Assembly (NCBI GenBank): GCA_038207625.1
Contig: JBBQZO010000017.1
Location: 1 to 64,000, forward strand
Reading direction: 5' to 3'
Source of the DNA: JBBQZO01 sp038207625
Lineage (GTDB): Bacteria; Pseudomonadota; Gammaproteobacteria; Burkholderiales; Burkholderiaceae_D
DNA: 64,000 nt
Both the position numbers and the translations under genes were made by a program. This document shows positions 33,218-42,535 of the stretch, piece after piece. Position 1 is the first letter of the stretch, and the number at the start of each line of letters is the position of its first letter. The notes under the pieces were generated by a model, which ran no database searches, had not been told where the DNA came from, and saw only the letters and a list, made by a program, of their open reading frames with translations.

Positions 33218-34333
33218 TCAGGTGCCGACCGCTTCGTCGACGACATCGGTCTGCATGCCCCACTTGGCAAACTCGGGCGCGAATTCGTCCAGCGTCAGGC
33301 AACCGGCCGCGTCCGAGGCACCGATATCGTTGATCTGACCGCGCGCCAGCTTGCGCGCCAGCAGCAGCGCCGCCATCGCCGGGATCTCCGGACCATGATC
33401 ATGGTCGGCGGCGATATGCCAGGCGCGCATCACCGGCTTGCCATGCGCGTCCAGACCACTGACGCGCAGCACCATGCCACCGAGGCTGCTGCCCATCCAG
33501 TCGAATCTGGCGGCAACGCGATTGAGCAGGTCGGCCAGGCGCTGCGGGCGCACCAGCCAGCCGGCGCGGCGCAAGGTGGCCAGCAGCGCAAACACGCGCT
33601 GGCTCAAGCCAATTTCCAGCGCCGCGCGAAACATCACCGAGCGCACGCCCGGATAACGGGCCGGGAACAGCTCCAGATCCGGGATGTCGCACAGCGCACC
33701 CAGGCGCGGGCGCAAGCGCGCAAAGCGCACCATGCTCGGCGCGGCCCAGCCGTACTGTGTGCTCCACGCGCCGTCGCGCCACACCTGGATCGGCGCGCCG
33801 CAATAATCGAGCACCGCCGCCATCGTTGCCACGCCGCGCGGCGCCGTTTGCGCCGGCGCGATGCAGCAGTCGATGCTGTCGATGCGCCGCCAACCGGCCG
33901 TCAGCGACGCGATCACGGCCGACGACAGCGCCGGCACGGTGCTCGCGCCGCTGATGGCCAGCCGCCCGGCCGCGCGGAATGCGGCATCGGTCTGCGCGGC
34001 GAAATCGCAGACGAAGCGGCGTGCGTCGGCCAGGTCGATGTAGTGGGCGCCCGCCTGCGCGGCGGCCAGCGCGACATCGTAACGCTGGTTCTGAAACGGC
34101 CCGGCCGTGTGCAGCACCAGTTCGGCACCGGCCGCCTGCAAGGCCTGCGCCAGATCGGGCCGCGTGATGTCGAGCGCCAACGCACGCGCGCCAGCGCCCA
34201 GTTCCTGCGCGAAGGCGGCGGCGCGCTGCCCGTCGCGCCCGCACACGACCAGCTCGATGGCCGGATCGTGGGACAGCGCGCGGCACACGCGTGCGCCGAA
34301 ATTGCCATAGCCGCCGAGGATCAGTATTTTCAA
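33218..34333 (-). CDS. Saccharopine-dehydrogenase-like NAD(P)-binding protein
   Basis: A 371-residue protein with an N-terminal Rossmann motif (MKILILGGYGNFGARVCRAL), DIT and TAGPF segments of the saccharopine dehydrogenase NADP domain, and a catalytic-like domain beginning ISGASTVPALSSAVI. True lysine metabolism is unlikely without the rest of that pathway, and these homologues are usually of unknown substrate. It is the first gene of the unit with DoxX-like and DUF2269 membrane proteins, which points to a membrane-linked redox role. The last point is inference. Confidence 0.88.
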   Translation of the reverse strand: MKILILGGYGNFGARVCRALSHDPAIELVVCGRDGQRAAAFAQELGAGARALALDITRPDLAQALQAAGAELVLHTAGPFQNQRYDVALAAAQAGAHYIDLADARRFVCDFAAQTDAAFRAAGRLAISGASTVPALSSAVIASLTAGWRRIDSIDCCIAPAQTAPRGVATMAAVLDYCGAPIQVWRDGAWSTQYGWAAPSMVRFARLRPRLGALCDIPDLELFPARYPGVRSVMFRAALEIGLSQRVFALLATLRRAGWLVRPQRLADLLNRVAARFDWMGSSLGGMVLRVSGLDAHGKPVMRAWHIAADHDHGPEIPAMAALLLARKLARGQINDIGASDAAGCLTLDEFAPEFAKWGMQTDVVDEAVGT

Positions 34334-34558
34334 AAAAAGCCCCTAAAATGGTGTCGGCGTGCACGGATAGCCATCGCACGCGCGCTGCTCGGAGCCGTCT
34401 TTGCACCCCGCTCGTCAGAGCGGCATCATTGTATGCGTACCGGCAGCGTACCTGTGAGCCTATGTATTTAAAAATATGATCGGCACATGTCAGCGGCGAG
34501 GACGCGGCTGCAACCTCCTGGCGCAGCGCCGGCCAGGAACCGGCGGATTCACGGACGC

Positions 34559-34594
34559 AAAAAAAATGGCCTCGGATATCCGGGGCCATTTTTT
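34559..34594 (-). terminator. Bidirectional rho-independent terminator
   Basis: AAAAAATGGCC ... GGCCATTTTTT with inner pairing (CGGATATCCGG) and A/T tracts on both sides. It lies 36 bp after the DEAD-box helicase stop and can also stop readthrough in the plus direction. Confidence 0.85.
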
Positions 34595-34629
34595 CACATC
34601 AGTGCGACGCCGCTGGCGGCGTCACACGC

Positions 34630-36975
34630 TTAGCCCGGTTTCGGGCCCTTGCGATGCGGCGTCTTCGGCTTGTCGCCGCCAAAACCGGACGATGGACGCG
34701 CGGACGGCTTGGCGCCTTCGCTCTTCTCGGCGAAGCGGCGGTCGCCCCCGGCGCTGCGCGGCGCGAACGATGGCTTGCCGAAGCTGGCCTTCGAGGTGCC
34801 CGGCACGGGACCGCTGCCGCTCTGGCTGATACGCAGTTGCTGGCCGGCGACCCACACCGTTTTCAGGTGTTCCATCAGCTCTTTCGGCATGCCGTCGGGC
34901 AGGTCGAGCGTGCTGTGGTCTTCGAAGATTTCGATGCGGCCGATGTGGCGCGCTTCGAGTCCCGCTTCGTTGGCGATCGCACCGACGATGTTGGCCGGCT
35001 TCACGCCATGCGCGCTGCCCACTTCGATGCGGAACGACTGCATCAGCACGTCATTTTTGCGATCGCCGCGCTCCTTCTTGCCTGGCGCCGGACGATCAAA
35101 ACTGTCCGCGTGCTCCTTGCGCTCGAAACGGTCGGCGGCGGCCACGACGTCGGCCATCGCACGCGGCGCGGCAGGTGCTGCGGGAGCGGCCGCCGGACGC
35201 GCTGGCGCTGCTGGTGCCGGGCGCTTGGCGGCGCTTGGCGCGGCTGGCGCGCCGCCGTCACGGGTGATCTTCAGTTGCTGACCGGCGACCCAAACCGATT
35301 TCAGATGATCGAGCAAGTCGCCCGACATATCGTCAGGCATGTCGAGCACGCTGTAGTCGTCGTAGATTTCGATGCGGCCGATGTTTTTCGAATCCATGCC
35401 CGCTTCGTTGGCGATCGCGCCGACGATGTTGCCCGGCTTGACGCCGTGCGCGTGGCCGACTTCAATACGGTAGGTGGCCATGCCGGCATCAGCCGGGCGC
35501 GCCACGCGCTCGCGTTTCGGGAAGCTCGGCGCGTCGCCGCGCTCGGGACGCTCGAACTTGGCCGGGCGCGCCGGCTTGTTGTCCGACCACGAGGTGTCGC
35601 GCGCCGGACGGTTGTCGGCCCACGCGGTGTCACGCGCCGGTTCGCGCTGGTTTTTATCCAACAGCAGCGGCACGTCGCCGCGCATCATCTTGGCCAGGGC
35701 CGCGGCGATTTCGACGGCCGGGATGTTTTTCTCGGCTTCGAAATCCTCGATCAGCTTCTGGTACATCTCCAGCCCGCCGGCCGCCAGCGTTTCGCTGATC
35801 TGGTCGTTGAACTTGGCGATGCGCACGTCGTTGACCGCTTGTACCGATGGCAGCGTGAGCGGCTCAACCGGCTGGCGGGTGGCCCGTTCGATCGCTTTCA
35901 ACAGCGGTTTTTCGCGCGGGGTGATGAACAAAATCGCCTCGCCGCTGCGGCCCGCACGGCCGGTGCGGCCGATGCGGTGGGTATAGCTTTCCGGATCGTG
36001 CGGCACGTCGTAGTTGATCACGTGGCTGATGCGCTCGACGTCCAGGCCGCGCGCGGCCACGTCGGTGGCCACCAGGATGTCGATCTGGCCGACCTTCAGC
36101 TGGTTGATGGTGCGCTCGCGCTGGGCTTGCGCCAGGTCGCCGTTGATGGCGGCGGCGGAGAAACCGCGCGCCTGCAATTTGCTGGCCAGTTCCTCGGTGC
36201 CCAGCTTGGTGCGGGCGAAGATGATCATGCCGTCAAACGGTTCGGCTTCCAGGATGCGGGTCAGCGCGTCAAGCTTGTGCATGCCCGACACCAGCCAGTA
36301 ACGCTGGCGGATATTGTCGGCCGTGCCGGTCTTGGCGGCCACCGTCACTTCCTGCGCATCGCGCAGGTAAGTTTTCGCGATGCGCTTGATCACCGACGGC
36401 ATGGTGGCCGAGAACAGCGCGGTCTGGCGAGTGGCCGGGGTTTTTTTGAGGATCATCTCGACGTCGTCGATGAAACCCATGCGCAGCATTTCGTCGGCTT
36501 CGTCGAGCACCAGCGTTTTCAGCTGGGACAGGTCGAGCGAGCCTTTTTCGAGGTGGTCGATGACCCGGCCCGGCGTGCCGACGACGACGTGCACCCCGCG
36601 GCGCAGCGCCGACAGTTGCGGGCCGTAGCTTTGGCCGCCGTAGATCGGCAGCACGTGAAAACCGGGAATGTGGGTGGCGTAGGTCTGGAACGCCTCGGCC
36701 ACCTGGATCGCCAGTTCGCGGGTCGGCGCCAGCACCAGCGCCTGCGGCGCCGTCTGCTTGATGTCGATGCGCGACAGAATGGGCAGCGCGAACGCGGCGG
36801 TCTTGCCGGTGCCGGTCTGGGCTTGGCCGAGCACGTCGTGGTTGGCCAGCAAAATCGGGATGGTGGCTGCCTGGATCGGCGACGGCGCTTCGTAGCCGAC
36901 CTCCTTGAGCACCTTGAGCAGCGGGGCTGAGAGGTTTAGATCGGAAAACAAAGGGACGGGGGATTCAGAAGACAT
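34630..36975 (-). CDS. DEAD-box RNA helicase with two DbpA RNA-binding domains
   Basis: About 781 residues. The helicase core has AQTGTGKT (52-59), PTRELA, GTPGR, DEAD (158-161), SAT (189-191) and HRIGRTGRAGR. The C-terminal half holds two DbpA-type RNA-binding domains, at about 498-571 and 646-718, each with the pattern RIEVG.AHGVKP.NIVGAIA...VWVAGQQL. A low-complexity Ala/Pro linker joins them and a basic Gly/Lys/Arg tail ends the protein. E. coli DeaD and DbpA have one such domain. It is likely involved in ribosome assembly or cold adaptation. The frame extends to GTG 36987; I use ATG 36975. A terminator follows the gene and an inverted repeat precedes it. Confidence 0.93.
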   Translation of the reverse strand: MSSESPVPLFSDLNLSAPLLKVLKEVGYEAPSPIQAATIPILLANHDVLGQAQTGTGKTAAFALPILSRIDIKQTAPQALVLAPTRELAIQVAEAFQTYATHIPGFHVLPIYGGQSYGPQLSALRRGVHVVVGTPGRVIDHLEKGSLDLSQLKTLVLDEADEMLRMGFIDDVEMILKKTPATRQTALFSATMPSVIKRIAKTYLRDAQEVTVAAKTGTADNIRQRYWLVSGMHKLDALTRILEAEPFDGMIIFARTKLGTEELASKLQARGFSAAAINGDLAQAQRERTINQLKVGQIDILVATDVAARGLDVERISHVINYDVPHDPESYTHRIGRTGRAGRSGEAILFITPREKPLLKAIERATRQPVEPLTLPSVQAVNDVRIAKFNDQISETLAAGGLEMYQKLIEDFEAEKNIPAVEIAAALAKMMRGDVPLLLDKNQREPARDTAWADNRPARDTSWSDNKPARPAKFERPERGDAPSFPKRERVARPADAGMATYRIEVGHAHGVKPGNIVGAIANEAGMDSKNIGRIEIYDDYSVLDMPDDMSGDLLDHLKSVWVAGQQLKITRDGGAPAAPSAAKRPAPAAPARPAAAPAAPAAPRAMADVVAAADRFERKEHADSFDRPAPGKKERGDRKNDVLMQSFRIEVGSAHGVKPANIVGAIANEAGLEARHIGRIEIFEDHSTLDLPDGMPKELMEHLKTVWVAGQQLRISQSGSGPVPGTSKASFGKPSFAPRSAGGDRRFAEKSEGAKPSARPSSGFGGDKPKTPHRKGPKPG

Positions 36976-36993
36976 GGTATCGCTCACAGGTTT

Positions 36994-37018
36994 GCTTGTC
37001 TCGCACTATGCGACAAGC
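36994..37018. promoter_or_regulatory. Inverted repeat in the helicase leader
   Basis: GCTTGTC and GACAAGC form a 7-bp outer stem with additional GC/A pairing inside, 18 bp from the helicase start. It could be an operator or a leader hairpin masking the ribosome site. Confidence 0.5.
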
Positions 37019-37095
37019 GTAAGCTCTAGTTTACCCTGTTGCCGTCGCGGGCGGGCCGCTATTCGCTGCCCGTGCGACAATTCCCCGCCGTTTTG

Positions 37096-38406
37096 TCAGG
37101 CCAAATTCTCCAGCCGCAGCATGGTAACGGGCCCTGTCACTGTGGCCAGCGCCTCGATGCGCGCGATTGCGCCCATCATGTGTTTTTCCTGCGTCTGTTG
37201 CGTGAGGATCACGATCCCGTTCTGATTGACGCCGCTGGCCGGGTCTTTTTGCATCATCGCGTCGATCGAAATGGTCGCGTCGGCCAGAATCCGGCTGATC
37301 GAGGCCAGCACGCCCGGCGTGTCGTCAACCTGCATGCGCAGGTAGTAACTGGTGGTGACCTCGCCCATCGGCAGGATCGCCGCCTCCGGCTCATCGCTCG
37401 GATGGAAGGCCAGATAGGGCACCCGATAGGCCGGATCGGCGTTGACCAGACGCGTCACGTCGATCAGGTCGGCGATCACGGCCGAGGCAGTCTGCTCGGA
37501 GCCGGCGCCGGCGCCGTAGTACATGGTCACGCCGGCCGCATCGCTCTTGACCATGATGCCGTTCATCGACCCCTCGACGTTGGCGATCAGGCGCTTAGCC
37601 GGCACCAGCGTCGGATGCACGCGCATCTCGATGCCGTGCGCAGTGCGCCGCGCGATGCCCAGCAGTTTGATGCGGTAGCCCAGGCTTTCGGCGTAGCCGA
37701 TGTCGATCGCGGCCAGTTTGGTGATGCCTTCCATGTAGACCTTGTCGAACTGGACCGAGGTGCCGAAGGCCAGCGCCGACATGATGGCCAGCTTGTGGCC
37801 GGCGTCGACGCCCTCGATGTCGAGCGTCGGATCGGCCTCGACGTAGCCCAGTCGCTGCGCTTCCTTGAACACGGCCTCAAAGCTCAAGCCCTTGTCGCGC
37901 ATTTCGGAAAGAATGTAATTGGTGGTGCCGTTGATGATCCCGGCCACCCATTCGATGCGGTTGCCGGCCAGCCCTTCGCGCAGCGCCTTGATGATCGGGA
38001 TGCTGACGGCGACGGCGCCTTCAAACGCGACGGCCACGCCCTTGGCCTGGGCGGCGGCGAAAATCTCCGTGCCGTGCAGCGCCAGCAGCGCCTTGTTGGC
38101 CGTGACGACGTGCTTGCCGTTGGCGATCGCGCGCAGCACCAGATCCTTGGCCACGCCGGTGCCGCCGATGACCTCGACGACGATGTCGATCTCGGGCGCA
38201 TCGACGACCAGGGTGCTGTCGGTGACGATGACGACGTCGTCGCCGACGATGGCGCGCGCACGCGCCACGTCGCGCACGGCGATCATCGCGATCTCGATCG
38301 GGCGCCCCGCCCTGCCGCAGATGTCCTTGCAATTGCGTTTGAGGACGTGGAAGGTGCCGGATCCGACCGTGCCCAGGCCAAGCAGGCCAACTTTGATGGG
38401 TTTCAT
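37096..38406 (-). CDS. hom: Homoserine dehydrogenase
   Basis: A 436-residue enzyme converting aspartate semialdehyde to homoserine for threonine and methionine synthesis. It has an N-terminal NAD(P) domain (MKPIKVGLLGLGTVGSGTF), a catalytic domain with NGTTNYIL, EAQRLGYVEADPTLDIEG and DAGHKLAIMS, and a C-terminal ACT domain at about 350-430 (VDDTPGVLASISRILADATI) for feedback by threonine. The threonine synthase gene, often next to hom in Burkholderiales, is not adjacent here. It is divergent from the DUF4337 gene. Confidence 0.96.
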   Translation of the reverse strand: MKPIKVGLLGLGTVGSGTFHVLKRNCKDICGRAGRPIEIAMIAVRDVARARAIVGDDVVIVTDSTLVVDAPEIDIVVEVIGGTGVAKDLVLRAIANGKHVVTANKALLALHGTEIFAAAQAKGVAVAFEGAVAVSIPIIKALREGLAGNRIEWVAGIINGTTNYILSEMRDKGLSFEAVFKEAQRLGYVEADPTLDIEGVDAGHKLAIMSALAFGTSVQFDKVYMEGITKLAAIDIGYAESLGYRIKLLGIARRTAHGIEMRVHPTLVPAKRLIANVEGSMNGIMVKSDAAGVTMYYGAGAGSEQTASAVIADLIDVTRLVNADPAYRVPYLAFHPSDEPEAAILPMGEVTTSYYLRMQVDDTPGVLASISRILADATISIDAMMQKDPASGVNQNGIVILTQQTQEKHMMGAIARIEALATVTGPVTMLRLENLA

Positions 38407-38466
38407 GTATTCAGTTCAGTTTGGTTCGTTGTATGATCGAAATTTGTATAACAGACAGGATTATCC

Positions 38467-39048
38467 ATGGAAATCACCGAAGCCGTGCCAACCGATGAGG
38501 CCGCGTCCGATCCACTGAACATGAAGGTCGCCGTGACGGTGGCCATCCTGGCCACCTTCATGGGCATCTGCAAGGTCAAGGATGACAACATCTGCCAGGG
38601 TATGCAACAGGCCCAGGCCAACAAACTGGACCACTGGGCCTTCTACCAGGCGCGCAATATCCGCGAAGAAGTGGCCCGCTCGACCATCGTGCAGATGCGC
38701 CTGGCCGCGGCGACTCACCCGGCCGCCGAACAGGCCGCCTACCAGGAAGCGATCAAGACCTACGTGCAACTGGCCGACGACCAGAAGCGCAAGAAGGAAG
38801 AGGAAAAGACCCAGGCCGAGCAAGCCCAGAAGGACTACGATGCAGCCAATTTCCGCGACGACCAGTTCGACCTGTCGGACGCGCTGCTGGCCATTTCGAT
38901 CTCGCTGCTGGCGGTGACGTCGCTGACGCGCCAGCGCTGGCTGTTCGTGGCCGCGCTGGTGCCGATCACCTTCGGCGTGCTGATGGGACTGGCCGGTCTG
39001 ATCGGCTGGGGCATCCACCCGACCGCGCTGATCGCCCTGCTGTCCTGA
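38467..39048 (+). CDS. DUF4337-family membrane protein
   Basis: A 193-residue protein with a first membrane segment MKVAVTVAILATFMGICKV, a long Lys/Glu/Gln-rich coiled coil (about 90-125) and two C-terminal helices ending in GLIGWGIHPTALIALLS. DUF4337 proteins are widespread and uncharacterised. A strong terminator follows. The region around the stop codon is a 17-bp tandem duplication. Divergent promoter shared with hom. Confidence 0.88.
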   Translation: MEITEAVPTDEAASDPLNMKVAVTVAILATFMGICKVKDDNICQGMQQAQANKLDHWAFYQARNIREEVARSTIVQMRLAAATHPAAEQAAYQEAIKTYVQLADDQKRKKEEEKTQAEQAQKDYDAANFRDDQFDLSDALLAISISLLAVTSLTRQRWLFVAALVPITFGVLMGLAGLIGWGIHPTALIALLS

Positions 39049-39061
39049 TCGCCCTGCTGTC
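39028..39061. repeat. 17-bp tandem duplication over the DUF4337 stop codon
   Basis: Two exact adjacent copies of ctgatcgccctgctgtc. The second copy places the stop codon TGA at 39046-39048, so a single-copy ancestor would have read further or ended differently. Confidence 0.8.
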
Positions 39062-39112
39062 CTGGTTGCACGCGGCGCGCCAGCCGATTCGGCCGCAACG
39101 CTGGCATGAATG

Positions 39113-39148
39113 AAAAAGGCCCCGTCGTTCGCACGACGGGGCCTTTTT
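39113..39148. terminator. Strong bidirectional terminator between DUF4337 and the TonB receptor
   Basis: AAAAAGGCCCCGTCG ... CGACGGGGCC-TTTTT, a 10-bp G+C-rich stem with A and T tracts on the two sides. It ends both convergent transcripts. Confidence 0.92.
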
Positions 39149-39169
39149 AACGTGTCCTACTGAAGCAAC

Positions 39170-41971
39170 TTAGAACTTGTAGTTGGCACCCAGCAGCACG
39201 GTACGGCCGTATTTCGCGTATTCCATCTGGTGATCTTTACGATCAGCATAGGTTTCGTAAGCGGAATTGTTCAGGTTGTTGACTTGCAACATGATGCCCA
39301 GGCCCTTGTAAGCGCCTTCCTTGAACGTGTAGCCGATCTGGAAGTCGACCACGTCTTCGCCGACAACGTAACGCAGTTGACGATCACCTTTGTAGTCGCT
39401 GATCTGGCCGACGAAATCGGAACGGTCACGCACGCTGATACGCGTTTCGAAGCCGCTCTTCTCGTAGTACAGGGTCAGGTTCGACACGTTTTTCGACAGG
39501 CCTGGCAGTTGAATCTTGCCGATCACGCTGTTGACTTCGCCGATGTCGATCGAGCTATCAGCGTAGGTCGTGCTGGCCAGAATACCGAAGCCGCTCAGTG
39601 CCGGTGTCAGCATTTCCAGTGGCAACGACGCCGACAGTTCCAGACCTTTCAGATTGCCGCCGGTGCCGTTGTGTGGCGCCGTGTACTGACCAAAATTGCT
39701 GATCGCGTTCGAACCTGCGGTGAACTGCGAGAAGTCACGCGTTTCCGACATCGAGTAGATGTAGTTGTCGAGCTTCTTGTAGAACATCGCGGCAGCGATG
39801 TAAGCCTTGGTGCCGAAATACTTCTCGTACGACACGTCGAACGCCTTGGCGCGCCATGGATCGAGTTGCGCATTGCCACCGCTACCGCCTGGCAGACGCG
39901 AGGTTTTGTCGATCGAGAAGTCGAAACCGGCATTGAGTTGGTCGATACGTGGACGGGCCACTTGCTTGGCCAGGCCGACGCGCACGGTTTGCTCGCCACC
40001 CAGACCGAACGCCAGATTCATGCTCGGCAGCAGGTCGGTGTAGACCTTGCCGTCGGTGATAGGCTGCACATTGCCGGCCGCGTCAGCGTAGATCGAGGTC
40101 GACGATTGATCGGTGTGCACCGCTTGCAAGCCGATATTGCCGCGCAGCGAAACGGAACCGAGTTCGGCGTCCAGATCAGCTTTGACAAACGCCGTCGTGA
40201 TCTTTTCGGTCACGTCCCAGGTGCGCGAAATCGCCTCGCCGCTGTGGTTTTCGGTGAAGCCGATCGGGTGGAAGTACTTGGCGATGACGCCAGGAACATC
40301 CCACGAAGGGATCATGCCACCGCCGGAGAAGCCCAGATTGACCGGTGCGTACAGCAGGTCGCTCGAAATCGTCGGCGAGCCGTCGGCAAACATATTGCCC
40401 GAAGGCTGGCGCTTGGACTTGGTGCGGTTGCTGAAGTTCACGCCCACGTCGATGCCGTGCAGCATGCTTTCCATCGCGCCTGGCGCAGGCAGCGTGGCCA
40501 CCAGCTTGAATGCTTTCAGCGTATCTTCAATGTGCGGGGCGAAGAAGCTGCCATAGCCGTAGATCGAGTTACCGGTGTAGAGCTTGCTGGCGTCGCTGTA
40601 GTCGAGTTTGCCGGCCAAGGTGGCGAAGTTGCCTGGCGTCCAGCCAACCGTCAGCGCAGGGTCATTCAGCAGACCGCCGGTCGGCGATTGCAATTGCAGA
40701 TTGTTTTCCAAATACAGCTCGTCGCGCTTGGCGTGCGAGTAGTTGGCGTCGGCGACCAGGGTCACGTCGTTGAGCTTGAAGGTGTTGTTCCAGCCGATGG
40801 TGTTGATCGAATCCTTGCGATCGTTGTGCTGACCGCGCACCAGCGGTGGCGCGCCTTCGGCCACGCCGCCCAGCAGGGTGCCGTTGACGATGTTGGTGCT
40901 GACATACTTGAAGCCGATCGGGTTGTTGCTACCGTTGTAGCCACCCAGGTTGACTTCGAACTGGTTGTTGGTGTCTTCTTGCTTGAAGGTCGAGGCAAAC
41001 ACGTCGACCGTGCTGCGCCATTCTTTCGACGGACGGTACTCGAGCACACCGATGAAGCCGGTGCGCTTCAACGTGCCGCTCTTGGCCAGCGACTTCACGC
41101 CGTCCGGTTTGACGGTGCCGGCCGGCAGGCCAGCGAGCGAGTTTTTGTTGTACGGATCGTAGGCGCCGGTCTCGTTGTCGAGCACAGGCGACTCCAGGTC
41201 GGCGATACCGAGCGCGATACCGACGGTGCGGTCAGCGAACTGGTCGATGTAGCTGACGCTGATGCGGTGGCCGGTGTCTTTGGCGTTGGCGATCGGGCCC
41301 AGCGAGTTTTTCTCGCCGCGCGCATTGAGCGACACGGTGCGGCCAGGGAAGGACAGCGGACGCACGGTTTGCATGTCGATGGTGCCGGACAGACCTTGAC
41401 CGACCAGACCTGCGTCCGGGGTTTTGTAGATCGTCACGCCGCTGAGCAGCTCAGACGGATACTGGTCGAACTCGACGCTGCGGCTGTCGCTGGTGGACAC
41501 TTGCTCGCGACCGTTCAGGGTGGTGGTGGCGAAGTCTGGCGACATGCCGCGCACGCTGATCGTTTGGGCACGGCCGGCGACGCGCTGGGCGGCCAGACCT
41601 GGCAGACGGGCGATCGACTCGGCGATACTGGTGTCTGGCAGTTTGCCGATATCTTCGGCCGAAATCGATTCCACGATCGAGGTCGAATTTTTCTTGACCG
41701 AGATCGCGTCTTCGATACCGCGGCGGATACCCGTCACTTTGACGGACTGAACGACAGGCTCGGCGTCGGCGGCCTTGGCCTTCTTGACGGCGGCGTCGTT
41801 GGCAGGCGCGGCAGCAGCGGCTGGCGCTTCTTGTTTGGTTGGTTCAGCTTGTTGCGCAAATGCCGAGGCGGCCATGGCCGACAGCAGCACGGCGCATGCA
41901 GCGGCGACCGGGCTCATTTTAAATGCCAGGCGGCGCGATGGCTGCCCTTGTTGGTGTGTGGAAGTCTTCAT
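39170..41971 (-). CDS. TonB-dependent outer-membrane receptor (maltodextrin uptake candidate)
   Basis: A 933-residue receptor from ATG 41971, which follows AGGGGA; the upstream open frame lacks a ribosome site. Signal peptide MSPVAAACAVLLSAMAASAFA follows a basic stretch, then an Ala/Pro-rich linker. The plug domain has ...SVKVTGIRRGIEDAIS, the TonB-box-near segment, ISAEDIGKLPDTSIAESIARLPG, VRGM, and the barrel ends in ...KYGRTVLLGANYKF with the C-terminal aromatic. It resembles Caulobacter MalA and Xanthomonas oligosaccharide receptors. It lies opposite a GH133-type gene and shares with it a divergent region holding three candidate operators, which supports maltodextrin uptake. Confidence 0.93.
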   Translation of the reverse strand: MKTSTHQQGQPSRRLAFKMSPVAAACAVLLSAMAASAFAQQAEPTKQEAPAAAAAPANDAAVKKAKAADAEPVVQSVKVTGIRRGIEDAISVKKNSTSIVESISAEDIGKLPDTSIAESIARLPGLAAQRVAGRAQTISVRGMSPDFATTTLNGREQVSTSDSRSVEFDQYPSELLSGVTIYKTPDAGLVGQGLSGTIDMQTVRPLSFPGRTVSLNARGEKNSLGPIANAKDTGHRISVSYIDQFADRTVGIALGIADLESPVLDNETGAYDPYNKNSLAGLPAGTVKPDGVKSLAKSGTLKRTGFIGVLEYRPSKEWRSTVDVFASTFKQEDTNNQFEVNLGGYNGSNNPIGFKYVSTNIVNGTLLGGVAEGAPPLVRGQHNDRKDSINTIGWNNTFKLNDVTLVADANYSHAKRDELYLENNLQLQSPTGGLLNDPALTVGWTPGNFATLAGKLDYSDASKLYTGNSIYGYGSFFAPHIEDTLKAFKLVATLPAPGAMESMLHGIDVGVNFSNRTKSKRQPSGNMFADGSPTISSDLLYAPVNLGFSGGGMIPSWDVPGVIAKYFHPIGFTENHSGEAISRTWDVTEKITTAFVKADLDAELGSVSLRGNIGLQAVHTDQSSTSIYADAAGNVQPITDGKVYTDLLPSMNLAFGLGGEQTVRVGLAKQVARPRIDQLNAGFDFSIDKTSRLPGGSGGNAQLDPWRAKAFDVSYEKYFGTKAYIAAAMFYKKLDNYIYSMSETRDFSQFTAGSNAISNFGQYTAPHNGTGGNLKGLELSASLPLEMLTPALSGFGILASTTYADSSIDIGEVNSVIGKIQLPGLSKNVSNLTLYYEKSGFETRISVRDRSDFVGQISDYKGDRQLRYVVGEDVVDFQIGYTFKEGAYKGLGIMLQVNNLNNSAYETYADRKDHQMEYAKYGRTVLLGANYKF

Positions 41972-42186
41972 GTGTCCCCTCATCTCAAAACCAGAAAAAA
42001 TTGCCCGTACCGACAGTTCGGCTTTCCGAAGCCGATAAACCACATCACGGGACCCCAAATAAAACGTTCTTAGACGCTCTGAACTGATTCTGTACTAAAA
42101 CTAGATGCACTGTCAACGCGCGTCGTACTCCTGTACCAAAAACCGTCTTTTTCTCGCCTATTTTTCGCTTTTTGCCAATTTCAAGT

Positions 42187-42201
42187 TGTATTTCAGCTAC
42201 A
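42187..42201. promoter_or_regulatory. Candidate operator of the TonB receptor, proximal
   Basis: TGTATTTCAGCTACA matches 10 of 12 positions of TGTAGT-N3-ACTACA. Its centre is 33 bp (about three helical turns) from the perfect site at 42220, so both could be bound on one face of the DNA. Confidence 0.55.
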
Positions 42202-42219
42202 AAAGCGTTGTTGCGACCT

Positions 42220-42234
42220 TGTAGTGCGACTACA
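42220..42234. promoter_or_regulatory. Perfect TGTAGT-N3-ACTACA palindrome upstream of the TonB receptor
   Basis: TGTAGTGCGACTACA is fully palindromic over both 6-bp half-sites with a 3-bp spacer. It lies about 250 bp upstream of the receptor start, in an A+T-rich stretch. It is the best match in the window and defines the consensus. Confidence 0.7.
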
Positions 42235-42535
42235 TTTTTAGCTTTTCTCACCAAAACGGCCGAAATTTGCACTCAGCTGGTGCGTAATTCCGTATGGAAA
42301 TATATACCTTGCAGTCACGCCCACTGCTTGCTACGGCGATTTTGCCTGCGCCGCGCATCCGCGAACGGCGCGGCGCATGAGGAAGAGCATCGTTTGTATC
42401 CAAACTAGATTCGATGACGGCCCATCAAACAAGCCGCCACCTCCAGGCTTGCCGCATATTTGTGATTACCGTATCCTTGAATACTAAAAAATACAGAATA
42501 ATCGGTCCCGGCATTGGCGTTCAGGCACACTGCGA

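Noticed and set aside
37096..38406. Absence of thrC next to hom as a sign of rearrangement
   Set aside because: Operon structure varies among related bacteria, so absence alone is not informative.
39230..42073. A 947-codon plus-strand frame opposite the TonB receptor
   Set aside because: The receptor has signal peptide, plug and barrel motifs; the opposite frame has none and would overlap fully.
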